A stretch of DNA of 64,000 nt from Bacillus sp. Marseille-Q3570 (GCF_946151055.1 NZ_CAMGYZ010000010.1:62001-126000); one strand, 5' to 3'. Counted from the first letter of the stretch, positions 51,989-61,353 are shown. Program-made: numbers and translations. Notes: generated from the sequence alone by a model not told the origin.

Positions 51989-52987
51989 ATGGTCTCATCA
52001 AAAGATGTTGCAAAACACGCTGGAGTTTCCCAGTCTACAGTATCAAGAGTTATGAATGATCCATCGAAAGTCAGCAAGGTGGCACGTGAGAGCGTTATTA
52101 AAGCTATGGAGGAATTGAACTATCGTCCGAATTCCATTGCTCGCTCCCTCGTTAATAAGAAGACAAAGTCGATCGCATTGATTTCTGGTCCATTACACAA
52201 CCCATTTTTCGTGGAAACGACTACTTCAATCGTCAACTATGCTAAGCGACATGGTTATCATACGAATGTTCACTTCGAGAATTATGGAGATAACATGTCT
52301 GTTTATAAAGATGTGCTCAGCCACCAGGTTGACGGGATCATCCTTTCTTCGATTTTCTACGACGATCCGATTTTCGAAGAATTGCAGAAGCTTGAAATCC
52401 CATCTATGATGTTCAATCGTAAACATCGTAAAGGCGGGCATTTTGTCGAGATTGATAACATCGCTGCCGGAAAGATGGCGACTGAACACCTATTGGAACT
52501 TGGACATAGAGATATCGCCTGGATTGGAGGAGGTTTGAAAACGTCGACTTTCCACGGTAGGAACAAAGGGTATCATGATGCTCTTGCTGTACGAGGAATT
52601 GAAGTGCCCGATCATTTTATCCAAGTGACAGACACAACAGCTGGAGAAATCCAACGGGCATTGGAATCAATGCTAGCTAGAAAACGTCGTCCAACTGCCA
52701 TTTTTGCTGCTACGGATTCGATTGCTATTTTCATTCTCGACTACCTTCATGAAAAAGGGTATTCCGTCCCGGAAGATATCAGCATGATCGGAATGGATAA
52801 TATCGAATGGAGCTCCCATAAAAGTTTCAATTTGACAACAGTTGGACCTGGAAGTTCAGAAAACCTTGGCCAATTGGCGATTGAAAACTTATTAGATTTA
52901 ATGGAATTAGAAAAGATTGAGGAAGAAATCAATATTACGATTCAACCAGAATTGTATATCAGAGAGACAACAAAGGAACTTACCTAG
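51989..52987 (+). CDS. LacI-family transcriptional regulator of the symporter/dehydrogenase operon
   Basis: 332 residues: HTH SKDVAKHAGVSQSTVSRVMN, hinge PNSIARSLVNKKTK, and an effector domain with NNPFFVE-like and GRNKGYHDALAVRG segments, ending near IQPELYIRETTKEL. AGGAG lies nine bases before the ATG. One perfect 14-bp palindrome precedes it and another precedes the next gene, so it probably represses itself and the operon. The effector is unknown. Confidence 0.92.
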   Translation: MVSSKDVAKHAGVSQSTVSRVMNDPSKVSKVARESVIKAMEELNYRPNSIARSLVNKKTKSIALISGPLHNPFFVETTTSIVNYAKRHGYHTNVHFENYGDNMSVYKDVLSHQVDGIILSSIFYDDPIFEELQKLEIPSMMFNRKHRKGGHFVEIDNIAAGKMATEHLLELGHRDIAWIGGGLKTSTFHGRNKGYHDALAVRGIEVPDHFIQVTDTTAGEIQRALESMLARKRRPTAIFAATDSIAIFILDYLHEKGYSVPEDISMIGMDNIEWSSHKSFNLTTVGPGSSENLGQLAIENLLDLMELEKIEEEINITIQPELYIRETTKELT

Positions 52988-53010
52988 TCTCTCTCTTTTT
53001 TCAGATATTT

Positions 53011-53024
53011 TGAATACGTATTCA
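53011..53024. promoter_or_regulatory. LacI-type operator TGAATACGTATTCA (second copy)
   Basis: Identical to the palindrome at 51961-51974. It lies 22 bases before the aldehyde dehydrogenase start, in the gap after the regulator gene. The sequence misses the cre consensus at position 5, so it is more likely specific for this LacI protein. Confidence 0.82.
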
Positions 53025-53046
53025 TAAAAGAGTGGAGGGGAAATTT

Positions 53047-54477
53047 ATGAAAAAAGGCTTATTTATTGATGGTAAAGAAGTTGTATCTACGAATACGTAT
53101 GCAGTCATACAGCCGCATACAGAAGATGAAATCGCCCGGGTGGCAGATGCAACAGAGCAGGAAATGCAGAAAGCTATCGATCATGCGTATGAAGCTTTCG
53201 AAGAAATGAAAGCGCTAACAGCGAATGAACGTGCTGAAATACTTTATAAAGCTGCTGATTTACTGGAGGAGAATAAAGAAGATTTTTCCAGAGTTATTGC
53301 GTTAGAAGCCTGTAAGCCGATTACTGCCGCAAGAGGAGAAATTGACCGCTCAGTGCAAACCTTGCGTTTTTCCGGAGAAGAGGCGAAGCATATTGCTGGT
53401 GAATACATTCCGCTCGATGCAGCAAAAGGAGGAGAAGGGCGCGATGCTTACACGATCCATGAGCCGATCGGTGTAGTCGGCGCTATCACGCCATTCAACT
53501 TTCCGCTTAATCTCGTCGTTCATAAAGTCGGACCAGCGCTTGCTTCGGGGAACACGATCATTGTAAAACCAGCAGAGCAAACACCGCTTACAAGCTTGAA
53601 GTTAGCTGAACTGTTTACAAAGGCTGGCTTACCTGATGGTGCTTTCAATGTCGTTCCAGGTGAAGGTCCTAAGCTCGGAAAAGTGATGCTCGATGACCCT
53701 CGTGTCCAAAAGATTTCTTTCACAGGTAGCCCTCAAGTCGGAAAGCTGATCAAAAGCCAGGCAGGATTGAAAAGGGTGACGCTTGAACTTGGGAGTAATT
53801 CTGCCCTTTATGTGGATGCTTCTGTAAAGGATTCACTTGAGCAAGTAGCTGAAAAGGCAGTTACTGGTGCATTCATCTACAATGGTCAGGTTTGTATCAG
53901 TACTCAACGAATTTATGTCCATGAAGATGTGTTTGAAGGTTTTAAACAATCTTTTGTTGAGAAAACGAATAAAGTGACGTTTGGCGATCCGCTTGATGAT
54001 AAGACGATGGTGACCAGCTTGATCAACCGAAAATCACAAGAACGTATTCTAAGTTGGATTGATGAAGCAATTGAAAATGGAGCGACTCTTCTGACGGGAG
54101 GAGAGAGGAAAGCGAGTGGTATTCTCCCGACGGTCCTAACAGGTATTCAAACATCGGACAAGGTGTCCTGTCAGGAGATTTTCGGGCCTGTCGTGGTTTT
54201 ACAACCAGTCGAAAATCATGAGGAAGCTCTTCGCATGATGAACGAAAGTGATTTCGGTCTAAATGCAGGGGTTTTCACAAACAACTTGCAACAAGCACTG
54301 AAGATCGCTCATGGTCTTGATGTCGGACAAGTCCTTGTAAATGATGTTCCTACGACCCGATTCGATCACATGCCATACGGAGGGGTGAAGGATTCCGGTT
54401 ATGGGCATGAGGGAATCAAATACGCCATTAAAGAGATGACACGGCTTAAGATGATCAGCCTGAACTACCGCTTTTAA
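53047..54477 (+). CDS. Aldehyde dehydrogenase family protein
   Basis: 476 residues from ATG 53047 with GGAGGGG eight bases upstream. ALDH motifs: TPFNFPLNLVVHKVGPALAS, ISFTGSPQVGKLI, catalytic Glu in TLELGSNSA and Cys in AFIYNGQVCISTQRI. The short N-terminus and the NxxxCI motif resemble the lactaldehyde/succinate-semialdehyde-like and sulfo/phosphonoacetaldehyde-type enzymes; the exact aldehyde cannot be told. It shares an operon with an iron alcohol dehydrogenase and a tartrate/malate-type dehydrogenase, which suggests stepwise oxidation of a hydroxylated compound taken up by the symporter. Confidence 0.9.
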   Translation: MKKGLFIDGKEVVSTNTYAVIQPHTEDEIARVADATEQEMQKAIDHAYEAFEEMKALTANERAEILYKAADLLEENKEDFSRVIALEACKPITAARGEIDRSVQTLRFSGEEAKHIAGEYIPLDAAKGGEGRDAYTIHEPIGVVGAITPFNFPLNLVVHKVGPALASGNTIIVKPAEQTPLTSLKLAELFTKAGLPDGAFNVVPGEGPKLGKVMLDDPRVQKISFTGSPQVGKLIKSQAGLKRVTLELGSNSALYVDASVKDSLEQVAEKAVTGAFIYNGQVCISTQRIYVHEDVFEGFKQSFVEKTNKVTFGDPLDDKTMVTSLINRKSQERILSWIDEAIENGATLLTGGERKASGILPTVLTGIQTSDKVSCQEIFGPVVVLQPVENHEEALRMMNESDFGLNAGVFTNNLQQALKIAHGLDVGQVLVNDVPTTRFDHMPYGGVKDSGYGHEGIKYAIKEMTRLKMISLNYRF

Positions 54478-54492
54478 AATGAGGTGATAAAA

Positions 54493-54984
54493 ATGAAGGC
54501 GTTACCAATTCAAGACAGGCAATCCAATAACCCTAGAGAGCTATTACTCTATTATCCGTACCTTTTTTCAAAGTGGAATGTGGAGTACAAGCCGTTCATA
54601 GGTCGTAAAAGAACCGATCTCCGTTTCCTGATGACCAATCTTGTAAGAGGTGAAACATCGATGTTGGATCAGCTTCTTGAGACGGAAAATACAGAGATCG
54701 ACCCTGAAATCATCCTTTCTCAAAAATGGACTGCGAACGATGCGTTAGAAGAAGGGCATGAATTTCTAAGAAGGCACTACATTCATAAAATCCGTTCCTG
54801 GAGTGTTCCGAAAATCAACCAGGTTGAATCTTTTCTAATCTACTTGCCTTACGAGATCTATATAGAGGAGGTGAAGAAAAAGCCTCAACTTATACTCTAT
54901 GAGTCTATCTCGGCACAAATTGATAGAGTTGATCGCTATCCTGAAATTAAAAATTTCTTAAATACAAGGGGTGTATGTTCATGA
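54493..54984 (+). CDS. Hypothetical protein in symporter operon
   Basis: 163 residues from ATG 54493 (GAGGTG seven bases upstream). Not recognised. It is soluble, rich in charged and aromatic residues (LLLYYPYLFSKWNVEYKPF, RRHYIHKIRSW, YLPYEIYIEEV), mostly helical in appearance, without signal peptide or cofactor motif. The stop overlaps the start of the 32-aa symporter accessory gene (ATGA), so it is tightly coupled to the symporter and may regulate or assist it. Confidence 0.75.
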   Translation: MKALPIQDRQSNNPRELLLYYPYLFSKWNVEYKPFIGRKRTDLRFLMTNLVRGETSMLDQLLETENTEIDPEIILSQKWTANDALEEGHEFLRRHYIHKIRSWSVPKINQVESFLIYLPYEIYIEEVKKKPQLILYESISAQIDRVDRYPEIKNFLNTRGVCS

Positions 54985-55079
54985 CGTTCTTATATATTAT
55001 GGCAACTCTCATTTTGGGAACTTGGGGTATCATGGCTTTCATTTTATTCAAGACAAACCTATTAGATGACAAAGAGTGA
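54981..55079 (+). CDS. Small symporter accessory membrane protein (32 aa)
   Basis: ATG 54981 overlaps the upstream stop by four bases (ATGA), with GGGGTG upstream. The 32-residue product MTFLYIMATLILGTWGIMAF... is a single membrane helix followed by a short charged tail (KTNLLDDKE). It ends 12 bases before the symporter gene. Small single-helix proteins of this kind are known next to Bacillus sodium/solute symporters as accessory subunits; the exact contribution is inferred from position. Confidence 0.75.
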   Translation: MTFLYIMATLILGTWGIMAFILFKTNLLDDKE

Positions 55080-55091
55080 GGGGTGTAGACT

Positions 55092-56588
55092 ATGGAAAAT
55101 GCGATTGTGACTTATTCTTGGATTCTGATGTCCGTCTTTTTGCTTGGCATGATCATATTCGGATATATCGGGATGAGGAAAACAAAGAACTCGGATGACT
55201 TCGCGACAGCGCGTTCGAGTTATGGACCGATGACGGTAGCCCTCGTCATTGCTGCAGGTGTCTCGAGTGGATCTACTTTCATGGGGATGCCGGGGCTTGC
55301 TTATGACCTTGGCACACCGAGTCTTTGGTACCCACTTTTGTATCCGATTGCAACAGTGTTCGGGATGCTGTTTGTGGCAAAAGCGATCAAACGTTATGGG
55401 GATGAATTCGGAACACGTACTATCCCTGAGTTTTTAGGAGATCGCTTTAATAGTGAATTTTTACGTATTGTACTGACGATCATTTCAATTCTCTTGATTT
55501 TCTATGTCGTCTCTCAATTTGTTGCGGCTGCAACGATGTTCCAGACTATGATGGGTGTGAAATATGAAGTGGGGCTTTTCATCACTGGTATCGTCCTTGC
55601 GATCTATGTTTTCATGGGTGGCTCACACTCAGATATCATGACCGATGCAGTCCAAGGGTTCTTGATGGTCATCACCGCACTGGTTGTATTACTTTGCTTT
55701 TTATTTAGTGTCGGTGTGGATGGTAATTTTGGTGATATGATTCAACTTATCAAAGAACGAAACCCAACTGGAGCTTTCGATCAACTTTTCATTCCTGGGG
55801 ATAATACGTATGGAGCTTTCTGGCTTGTAGCGTTGCTATTCGTTGCCCACTTGCCGTTCAGTGTCCTGCCGCACCTTGGTAATAAATTCATGGCGGTCCG
55901 ATCGAACAAGGAAATGAAGAAGCTCATTATGTATTGTACGATTTTCGCGACAATCTTGCCGCTAATGGCTCTTGGTGGAATGTTGGGTATAGCGGTTATA
56001 GATCCAGGGGCGAATATTGCACCAGACCAAATTATCCCTGTACTCTTCAGTGAAATATTCCCACCGTTTGTAGCTGCATTTTTTGCGGTTGCCGTCTTAT
56101 CTGCGGTAATGTCCACATCAGATGGTTTGATTGTTTCATTGACACAGTTGCTTGCTAATGACCTGTATCGCAAAACGATTGTGCCGCGGATCAAAATTTC
56201 AAAAGAGAAGGCTGAAAGGAACGAGCTGCTGATCAGTCGATACTCAACTTTCCTAGTGATCATTGCAGGTATTATGTTTGCCTGGTCGCCGCCGAAATTT
56301 TTATCTGTATTCATGTGGATTGGGATCGGTGGAATTGTATCTGCGACAGCAGGACCGCTGATCGTAGGAGCACTATGGAAACGTGCTACCAAGAAAGGGG
56401 CGATCTTTTCATTGCTGGCAGGTACGTTGACTTATTGGTTCGTTTATTTGCCGTTCGGACTTAATTTTACAAATCCATTCGGTGCAGCAGGGCTTGGCGT
56501 TCTTGTTGGTATGATTACCATGTTTGTCTATACGAAACTAGCAACACCTGTGGTTTCAGAAGAAAATGATGAACGGCTTACTGGGTAG
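55092..56588 (+). CDS. Sodium:solute symporter (SSS family)
   Basis: 498 residues, about 13 membrane helices, LeuT-like fold of the SSS family. Marks include AAGVSSGSTFMGMPGLAYDLG, RTIPEFLGDRFNSEFLRIV and the conserved AVLSAVMSTSDGLIVSLTQLLANDLYR segment containing the Na+-site Ser/Thr. Preceded by a 32-aa accessory gene. In this LacI-controlled operon it probably imports the compound oxidised by the three dehydrogenases. Substrate not predictable. Confidence 0.93.
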   Translation: MENAIVTYSWILMSVFLLGMIIFGYIGMRKTKNSDDFATARSSYGPMTVALVIAAGVSSGSTFMGMPGLAYDLGTPSLWYPLLYPIATVFGMLFVAKAIKRYGDEFGTRTIPEFLGDRFNSEFLRIVLTIISILLIFYVVSQFVAAATMFQTMMGVKYEVGLFITGIVLAIYVFMGGSHSDIMTDAVQGFLMVITALVVLLCFLFSVGVDGNFGDMIQLIKERNPTGAFDQLFIPGDNTYGAFWLVALLFVAHLPFSVLPHLGNKFMAVRSNKEMKKLIMYCTIFATILPLMALGGMLGIAVIDPGANIAPDQIIPVLFSEIFPPFVAAFFAVAVLSAVMSTSDGLIVSLTQLLANDLYRKTIVPRIKISKEKAERNELLISRYSTFLVIIAGIMFAWSPPKFLSVFMWIGIGGIVSATAGPLIVGALWKRATKKGAIFSLLAGTLTYWFVYLPFGLNFTNPFGAAGLGVLVGMITMFVYTKLATPVVSEENDERLTG

Positions 56589-56621
56589 ATAGATTTAGAT
56601 AATAAATTTGGAGGAGATACC

Positions 56622-57797
56622 ATGCATTCATTCGTTTCACCCTTAACATTGATAACAGGAGAAGGATCTGTCAAGAACGTAGCTGAGATCGTTCATAAGT
56701 TCAAAGCCAAAAAAGTGATGATTTTTGCAGATCCTGTCGTTGTTGAGGTAGGACTTTCTCAAGGGGTTGAAGAAGTATTGGAAACAGAAGGGGTAGAGTA
56801 CTCCTTGTATACTGAGATCCAACCAGAACCACCTTTGAATGTGGGAGATGATGCCGTAAATGCGGTACGTGAATTTGGTGCAGACCTTGTCATCGGGATC
56901 GGTGGCGGAAGCTGCCTCGATATCACAAAAGCGGCTTCAGTACTTGCGAAAAATGAAGGAACTGTTGAGGAGTATTTGAATTTATCAGGTACGAAAACAT
57001 TAAGTGACAGAGGCTTACCTAAAGTGTTGATCCCGACGACTGCCGGCACTGGAGCAGAGATTACAGATATCGCCGTATTCTCATTAGAAGATACGAAAGA
57101 TGTAATCACACATGAGTATTTACTTGCAGATGTCGCGATTATCGATCCTGAGTTGACCTATACGTTACCATCAAGGGTGACTGCTTCAAGTGGAGTTGAT
57201 GCATTGACACACGCAATCGAAGCTTATGTCTCAGTAAACGCGACCGACCTTACAGATGCGCTCGCGCTTGAAGCGATTCGGAAAATAACGAAAAACCTCC
57301 GAACTGCAGTATGGCATGGCTCTGATAAAGAAGCCCGGCGGGAAATGGCGTGGGGAAGCATGATCGCAGGGTTAAGCTTTTATAATGCTGGAGTAGCAGG
57401 CGTTCATGCATTGGCATACCCGCTCGGTGGTTTGTTCAAAATTCCGCATGGTGAATCTAATGCGGTTCTACTACCTTATGTTTTCGATTATATTTGGCCA
57501 GCATGCTTACCGAAAATGAAAGTGCTAGCTCATGAGTTCGGTCTACCGACGGAAGAAAAGAGTGATAGGGAGTTAGCGGTTTCTGTAGTAAAAGCGTTGC
57601 AAGATCTAGTAAAAGATGTCGGGCTTCCAACGACACTGGAACAATACGGTATCAAAGAGAGTGATTTAGATACGCTTGCGAAAAATGGAATCGAGCAGAA
57701 ACGCCTTCTTGTAAGAAGTCCGAAAAAATACACGTTAGAATCAACAAGAGATGTTTATGGAGCTGCCTTTAAGGGCGAGCTTAAGCTTGGTAAGTAA
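56622..57797 (+). CDS. Iron-containing alcohol dehydrogenase
   Basis: 391 residues. NAD-binding GIGGGSCLDITKAASVLA (GGGS), PTTAGTGAEITDIAVF, and metal-site segments VDALTHAIEAYVS and HALAYPLGGLFKIPHGESNA, as in group III iron alcohol dehydrogenases (4-hydroxybutyrate or 1,3-propanediol type). Converts a primary alcohol to the aldehyde for the aldehyde dehydrogenase in the same operon. AGGAG lies 8 bases before the ATG. Confidence 0.92.
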   Translation: MHSFVSPLTLITGEGSVKNVAEIVHKFKAKKVMIFADPVVVEVGLSQGVEEVLETEGVEYSLYTEIQPEPPLNVGDDAVNAVREFGADLVIGIGGGSCLDITKAASVLAKNEGTVEEYLNLSGTKTLSDRGLPKVLIPTTAGTGAEITDIAVFSLEDTKDVITHEYLLADVAIIDPELTYTLPSRVTASSGVDALTHAIEAYVSVNATDLTDALALEAIRKITKNLRTAVWHGSDKEARREMAWGSMIAGLSFYNAGVAGVHALAYPLGGLFKIPHGESNAVLLPYVFDYIWPACLPKMKVLAHEFGLPTEEKSDRELAVSVVKALQDLVKDVGLPTTLEQYGIKESDLDTLAKNGIEQKRLLVRSPKKYTLESTRDVYGAAFKGELKLGK

Positions 57798-57810
57798 TTT
57801 ATTATGTTGA

Positions 57811-57836
57811 GACCCCTGTTTTTTGGGGTTTCTTCT
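57811..57836 (+). terminator. Short hairpin terminator
   Basis: GACCCC and GGGGTT flank TGTTTTTT, followed by TCTTCTTC. A moderate terminator between the alcohol dehydrogenase and the next gene. Confidence 0.6.
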
Positions 57837-57859
57837 TCATTTACGTAGGAGGGCTTGAA

Positions 57860-58918
57860 ATGAAAACGTATGAGATCGGCGTTGTTCCAGGTGATGGAGT
57901 CGGAACAGAGGTCATGCCTGGAACGTTAGACGTATTGGATACTTTGGCTGAGGTGCACGGCGGCTTCAAGTTCAAATATAGCCACTATCCATGGAGCTGT
58001 GAGTATTATCTCGAACATGGTGAGATGATGCCTGAGGATGGATTGGAGAGGTTGTCACAGCATAATGCGGTTTTCCTGGGGGCTGTCGGGAATCCGAAGC
58101 TGGTTCCGGATCATATTTCACTATGGGGGCTTTTGATCAAAATACGGCGGGAATTCGAGCAAGTGATCAATGTCAGACCAGCCAAGCAATTACCTGGCAT
58201 CGAGTCTCCTCTTCAAAATCCGGACGGTTTTGATTTTGTCATTGTCCGCGAGAACAGTGAAGGGGAGTACAGTGAGGTGGGTGGTACGATTCACCGTGGT
58301 GAAGATGAAATTGCAATCCAGAATAATATTTTTACGAAAAAAGGGACAGAGCGTGTGTTGCGGTTTGCGTTCGAGCTGGCGAAACAGCGGCGAGGAAAGC
58401 TGACGAGTGCGACGAAATCCAATGGTATCGTCCATTCGATGCCATTCTGGGACAGGACTGTAAAAGAAGTGGCAGATAATTATCCTGATATTGAGGTAGA
58501 ATCAACGCATATTGACGCGTTATCCGCCTTTTTTGTGACGAAGCCGGAGGCATTTGATGTTGTGGTCGCAAGCAATTTGTTCGGGGATATCCTGAGTGAT
58601 ATTGGTGCTGCGATCATGGGCAGCATCGGTGTAGCCCCAGCAGCGAACATCAACTTGAACGGAAAATATCCATCTATGTTCGAACCTGTACATGGATCGG
58701 CTCCGGATATCGTCGGGAAAGGAATCGCGAATCCAATAGGGCAGATCTGGACCGGAAAAATGATGCTGGAGCATTTGGGTGAGAAAAAAGCGGCTGATCA
58801 TCTTTTGAAGGCTGTGGAAGACGTTCTGGCAGATGGCGTCAAAACCCCGGATTTGAAAGGGAATGCGATAACTACTGATGTCATCAGCGAAATCAAAACG
58901 CGTATAACTGGATTGTAA
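57860..58918 (+). CDS. Tartrate dehydrogenase / D-malate dehydrogenase-like
   Basis: 352 residues of the isocitrate/isopropylmalate dehydrogenase family: GVVPGDGVGTEVMPGTLDVL, NVRPAKQLPGIESPL (Arg sites), VIVRENSEGEYSEVGGTIHR with the tartrate/D-malate type sequence, KSNGIVHSMPFWDR, DILSDIGAAIMGSIGVAPAA and EPVHGSAPDIVGKGIANPIG. It oxidatively decarboxylates tartrate, D-malate or 3-isopropylmalate-like acids. GGAGGG lies 8 bases before the ATG. After a weak terminator, so partly independent of the operon upstream. Confidence 0.9.
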   Translation: MKTYEIGVVPGDGVGTEVMPGTLDVLDTLAEVHGGFKFKYSHYPWSCEYYLEHGEMMPEDGLERLSQHNAVFLGAVGNPKLVPDHISLWGLLIKIRREFEQVINVRPAKQLPGIESPLQNPDGFDFVIVRENSEGEYSEVGGTIHRGEDEIAIQNNIFTKKGTERVLRFAFELAKQRRGKLTSATKSNGIVHSMPFWDRTVKEVADNYPDIEVESTHIDALSAFFVTKPEAFDVVVASNLFGDILSDIGAAIMGSIGVAPAANINLNGKYPSMFEPVHGSAPDIVGKGIANPIGQIWTGKMMLEHLGEKKAADHLLKAVEDVLADGVKTPDLKGNAITTDVISEIKTRITGL

Positions 58919-58924
58919 AATGTG

Positions 58925-58954
58925 AGAGGATGGTCATGTCGCCATCCTCTTTTT
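58925..58954 (+). terminator. Rho-independent terminator
   Basis: The stem AGAGGATGG/CCATCCTCT with an 8-base loop is followed by TTTTTAA. Confidence 0.85.
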
Positions 58955-59094
58955 AATGTAGAAAGTGTGTCGGAAAAAGAAAGCGGTCTATAGTCGTTCT
59001 CCAGACGAGATTTGTCAGGTTGAGCTTGTAAAATCCTGTGATTTGAAGCAGATAAATGAAGGTTCTTCCATGTTTAATGTGAAAAATGGCAAAT

Positions 59095-59160
59095 CAGGTG
59101 TCAGGCACCGAAACGGATCCCTTGAGGGAGTAGGGTTATCAAAACATGCCAGGCACCACC
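59095..59160. repeat. Degenerate GTGCCAGGCACC-type repeat
   Basis: GGTGTCAGGCACC and ATGCCAGGCACC, 44 bases apart, resemble the core of the 48-bp arrays at 12628-12790 and 62462-62725. The spacer between them is not conserved. No gene is seen in 58955-59166. Confidence 0.5.
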
Positions 59161-59166
59161 TACACT

Positions 59167-59865
59167 TCAGTAGTTCCATCTGTAGTGTCCTGCGATTGGT
59201 GTTCTGAAGGAAGTGAGCTTTACTTCGGCTGCAAATGGTTGATTGTTATGGATGACATAAGGTGTGCCGTCTTTCGCACGTTTATCGGATATGATGGCGA
59301 CGTGGTGGAAACCATCCAGGAATAAGACGATATCACCCGGCTGCCACTGCTTCAAGTTCTCAACATCTCCTGGAATCAGTTCGGTCGTCAACGATTCTGC
59401 AAAGCGTTCGAAGTAGACGAATTGATTCGGCACCCTTCGAAAATCGATATTCGGGTCTGGTGCGTTATTCACCCTTGGATATAGATCCGTATGTTCAGCA
59501 ATATCCTCGTCCATCAGTTCTTTTAATGCGATACCCGCCCCGAATAACCCACGCCAAATCACATCTGTACACACGCCTTCATCTTCCGGCGGGTAACCGC
59601 CAGCATAATACGCACTTTTATATTTTGTACGCTGTTCAACTTCTTTCCGGGCAGCATTAACGATATCGATCGGATCTTCTACGCCATTGTTATTTGCATC
59701 GATGGCGGAATGATTTTGCGGTACAACAAGCGTTTTAGAAAAAGGATGATTAAAATGTACGCCGAGAGAATCCAGAATGATTCCGTCTCTGAAAAAGAGG
59801 GCGAAAGAAAGAATACCAATGATTATGATTCCTGAAATGAGACCGACTCTTTTTAATCCCTTCAA
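59167..59865 (-). CDS. DUF1287 family protein, probable NlpC/P60-like hydrolase
   Basis: 232 residues with an N-terminal membrane anchor (about 8-27) and an extracytoplasmic DUF1287 domain. Conserved pieces: GVCTDVIWRGLFGAG (candidate catalytic Cys), DPNIDFRRVPNQFVYFERF, WQPGDIVLF and FHHVAIISDKR (candidate His), HNNQPFAAE. The family resembles NlpC/P60 papain-like enzymes; the reaction is not established. Single gene on the minus strand. The start chosen (59865) gives a basic anchor, with AAGGGGGTGTAAG upstream. The 255 bases to the next gene show no other feature. Confidence 0.88.
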   Translation of the reverse strand: MKGLKRVGLISGIIIIGILSFALFFRDGIILDSLGVHFNHPFSKTLVVPQNHSAIDANNNGVEDPIDIVNAARKEVEQRTKYKSAYYAGGYPPEDEGVCTDVIWRGLFGAGIALKELMDEDIAEHTDLYPRVNNAPDPNIDFRRVPNQFVYFERFAESLTTELIPGDVENLKQWQPGDIVLFLDGFHHVAIISDKRAKDGTPYVIHNNQPFAAEVKLTSFRTPIAGHYRWNY

Positions 59866-60120
59866 ATCTTACACCCCCTTCTTTCCCATAAATATCCTTA
59901 TCTAGATTATAAATCAAATTATGCTAAAAAGGAGAGTTTCCAAACTTTTTTACATTAGTTGGTTTTCAGTAGCAACTAATCTTTTTATATTGGGAAAAAA
60001 GTCCCTGGAGGACCCCGAATTTACCACTGAAATTACTTGGTATTTCCCAATAGCGGTTTCGCAGGATTTTACACATTTTGACTGAATTTGTTTATGAATA
60101 CATTTTGAGGGAGGAATAGG

Positions 60121-61326
60121 ATGAAATTCAAAAAACTTGCTACACTGTCACTTGCTGCGTCAATGGCCCTTTTTCCAATGGTAGGGGAGGCTGCAGTCAG
60201 TGATCAGCTGGAAGCTCCAGAAAAGTCGAATGTCGTCAATGTCTCTGATGAAGTAGGAAAGTATGTAAAAGGGGAGGTCATCGTCAAGTTTAAAGACCAG
60301 GCTGCGAAATCAGCTCAAAGCAGTGCGTTGAGCAAAATCGGAGCTAAAGAGGTTGCTGATGATGACGCAGTGAAATCTGACTTCAAAGTTTTAAAGGTTG
60401 GTAATGTTGAAGCGGCTGTCAAAGCACTCGAAAAGAATCCGAATGTGGAGTACGCTGAGCCGAACTACTCGTTCAAAGTGAACTGGACTCCGAATGATAC
60501 GTATTATAGTGGGTATCAGTATGGACCACAGAACACAGATACACCAAGAGCCTGGGACATTGCCAGAGGAAGCAGTGGACAAGAAATCGCTGTTCTGGAC
60601 ACTGGAGTAGATTACTATCACCCTGATCTAGACGGTAAAACGATCCGCGGGTATGACTTTGTCGATAATGACTGGACGCCGACGGATCTGAATGGACACG
60701 GTACACACGTAGCAGGTACAGCAGCTGCTGAGACGAACAATGGTCAAGGTGTTGCAGGTATGGCTCCAAATACGAAGATCCTTGCTGTTAGAGTCTTAGA
60801 TGCGAATGGTAGTGGTTCTCTTGCTGATATAGCTGACGGTATCCGTTACGCTGCTGATGCTGGGGCAGAAGTTATCAATCTATCATTAGGTTGTGACTGT
60901 AGTACGACGACTCTTCAAAATGCTGTCAATTACGCTTGGAACCAGGGATCTGTCCTTGTCGCCGCTGCAGGTAATGATGGTGTAAGCACAACATTCGAGC
61001 CAGCATCTTATTCGAATGTTATCGCGGTTGCAGCAGTTGATCGTTATGATAGCTTAGCTTCATTCTCCAACTATGGATCTTGGGTAGATGTAGCAGCACC
61101 TGGTGTTGATATTGCGTCTACATACCCGAACAACGGTTATGTTTACATGTCTGGTACGTCAATGGCATCTCCACATGTTGCTGGTCTTGCAGGTCTATTG
61201 GCAGGACAAGGCCGAAGCAATTCACAAATCCGTGCTGCAATCGAGAATACTGCTGACAACATCAGCGGTACAGGTTATTATTTCGCACATGGAAGAATCA
61301 ACTCTTACGATGCTGTAAGATACTAG
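60121..61326 (+). CDS. Secreted subtilisin-like serine protease (thermitase-like, S8)
   Basis: 401 residues: signal peptide 1-24, an I9-type propeptide up to about residue 120 (VIVKFKDQAA ... VEYAEPNYSFKV), and a peptidase S8 domain with catalytic Asp160 (AVLDTGVD), His193 (LNGHGTHVAGT) and Ser347 (MSGTSMASPHVAG), with Asn285 (AAAGND) as oxyanion residue. Two Cys are close together (GCDCS, 258/260). The whole catalytic domain and triad are intact. It degrades extracellular proteins. It is monocistronic, with GGGAGGAA before the ATG and a terminator after it. Overlapping expression with nearby PepSY genes is not suggested by position. Confidence 0.95.
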   Translation: MKFKKLATLSLAASMALFPMVGEAAVSDQLEAPEKSNVVNVSDEVGKYVKGEVIVKFKDQAAKSAQSSALSKIGAKEVADDDAVKSDFKVLKVGNVEAAVKALEKNPNVEYAEPNYSFKVNWTPNDTYYSGYQYGPQNTDTPRAWDIARGSSGQEIAVLDTGVDYYHPDLDGKTIRGYDFVDNDWTPTDLNGHGTHVAGTAAAETNNGQGVAGMAPNTKILAVRVLDANGSGSLADIADGIRYAADAGAEVINLSLGCDCSTTTLQNAVNYAWNQGSVLVAAAGNDGVSTTFEPASYSNVIAVAAVDRYDSLASFSNYGSWVDVAAPGVDIASTYPNNGYVYMSGTSMASPHVAGLAGLLAGQGRSNSQIRAAIENTADNISGTGYYFAHGRINSYDAVRY

Positions 61327-61353
61327 AATATAAGATTAATCTATCTTTTCAAG

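Noticed and set aside
53047-58918. Sulfosugar or sulfonate degradation operon
   Set aside because: The dehydrogenases would allow it, but no sulfite-releasing, aldolase or sulfonate-specific gene is present.
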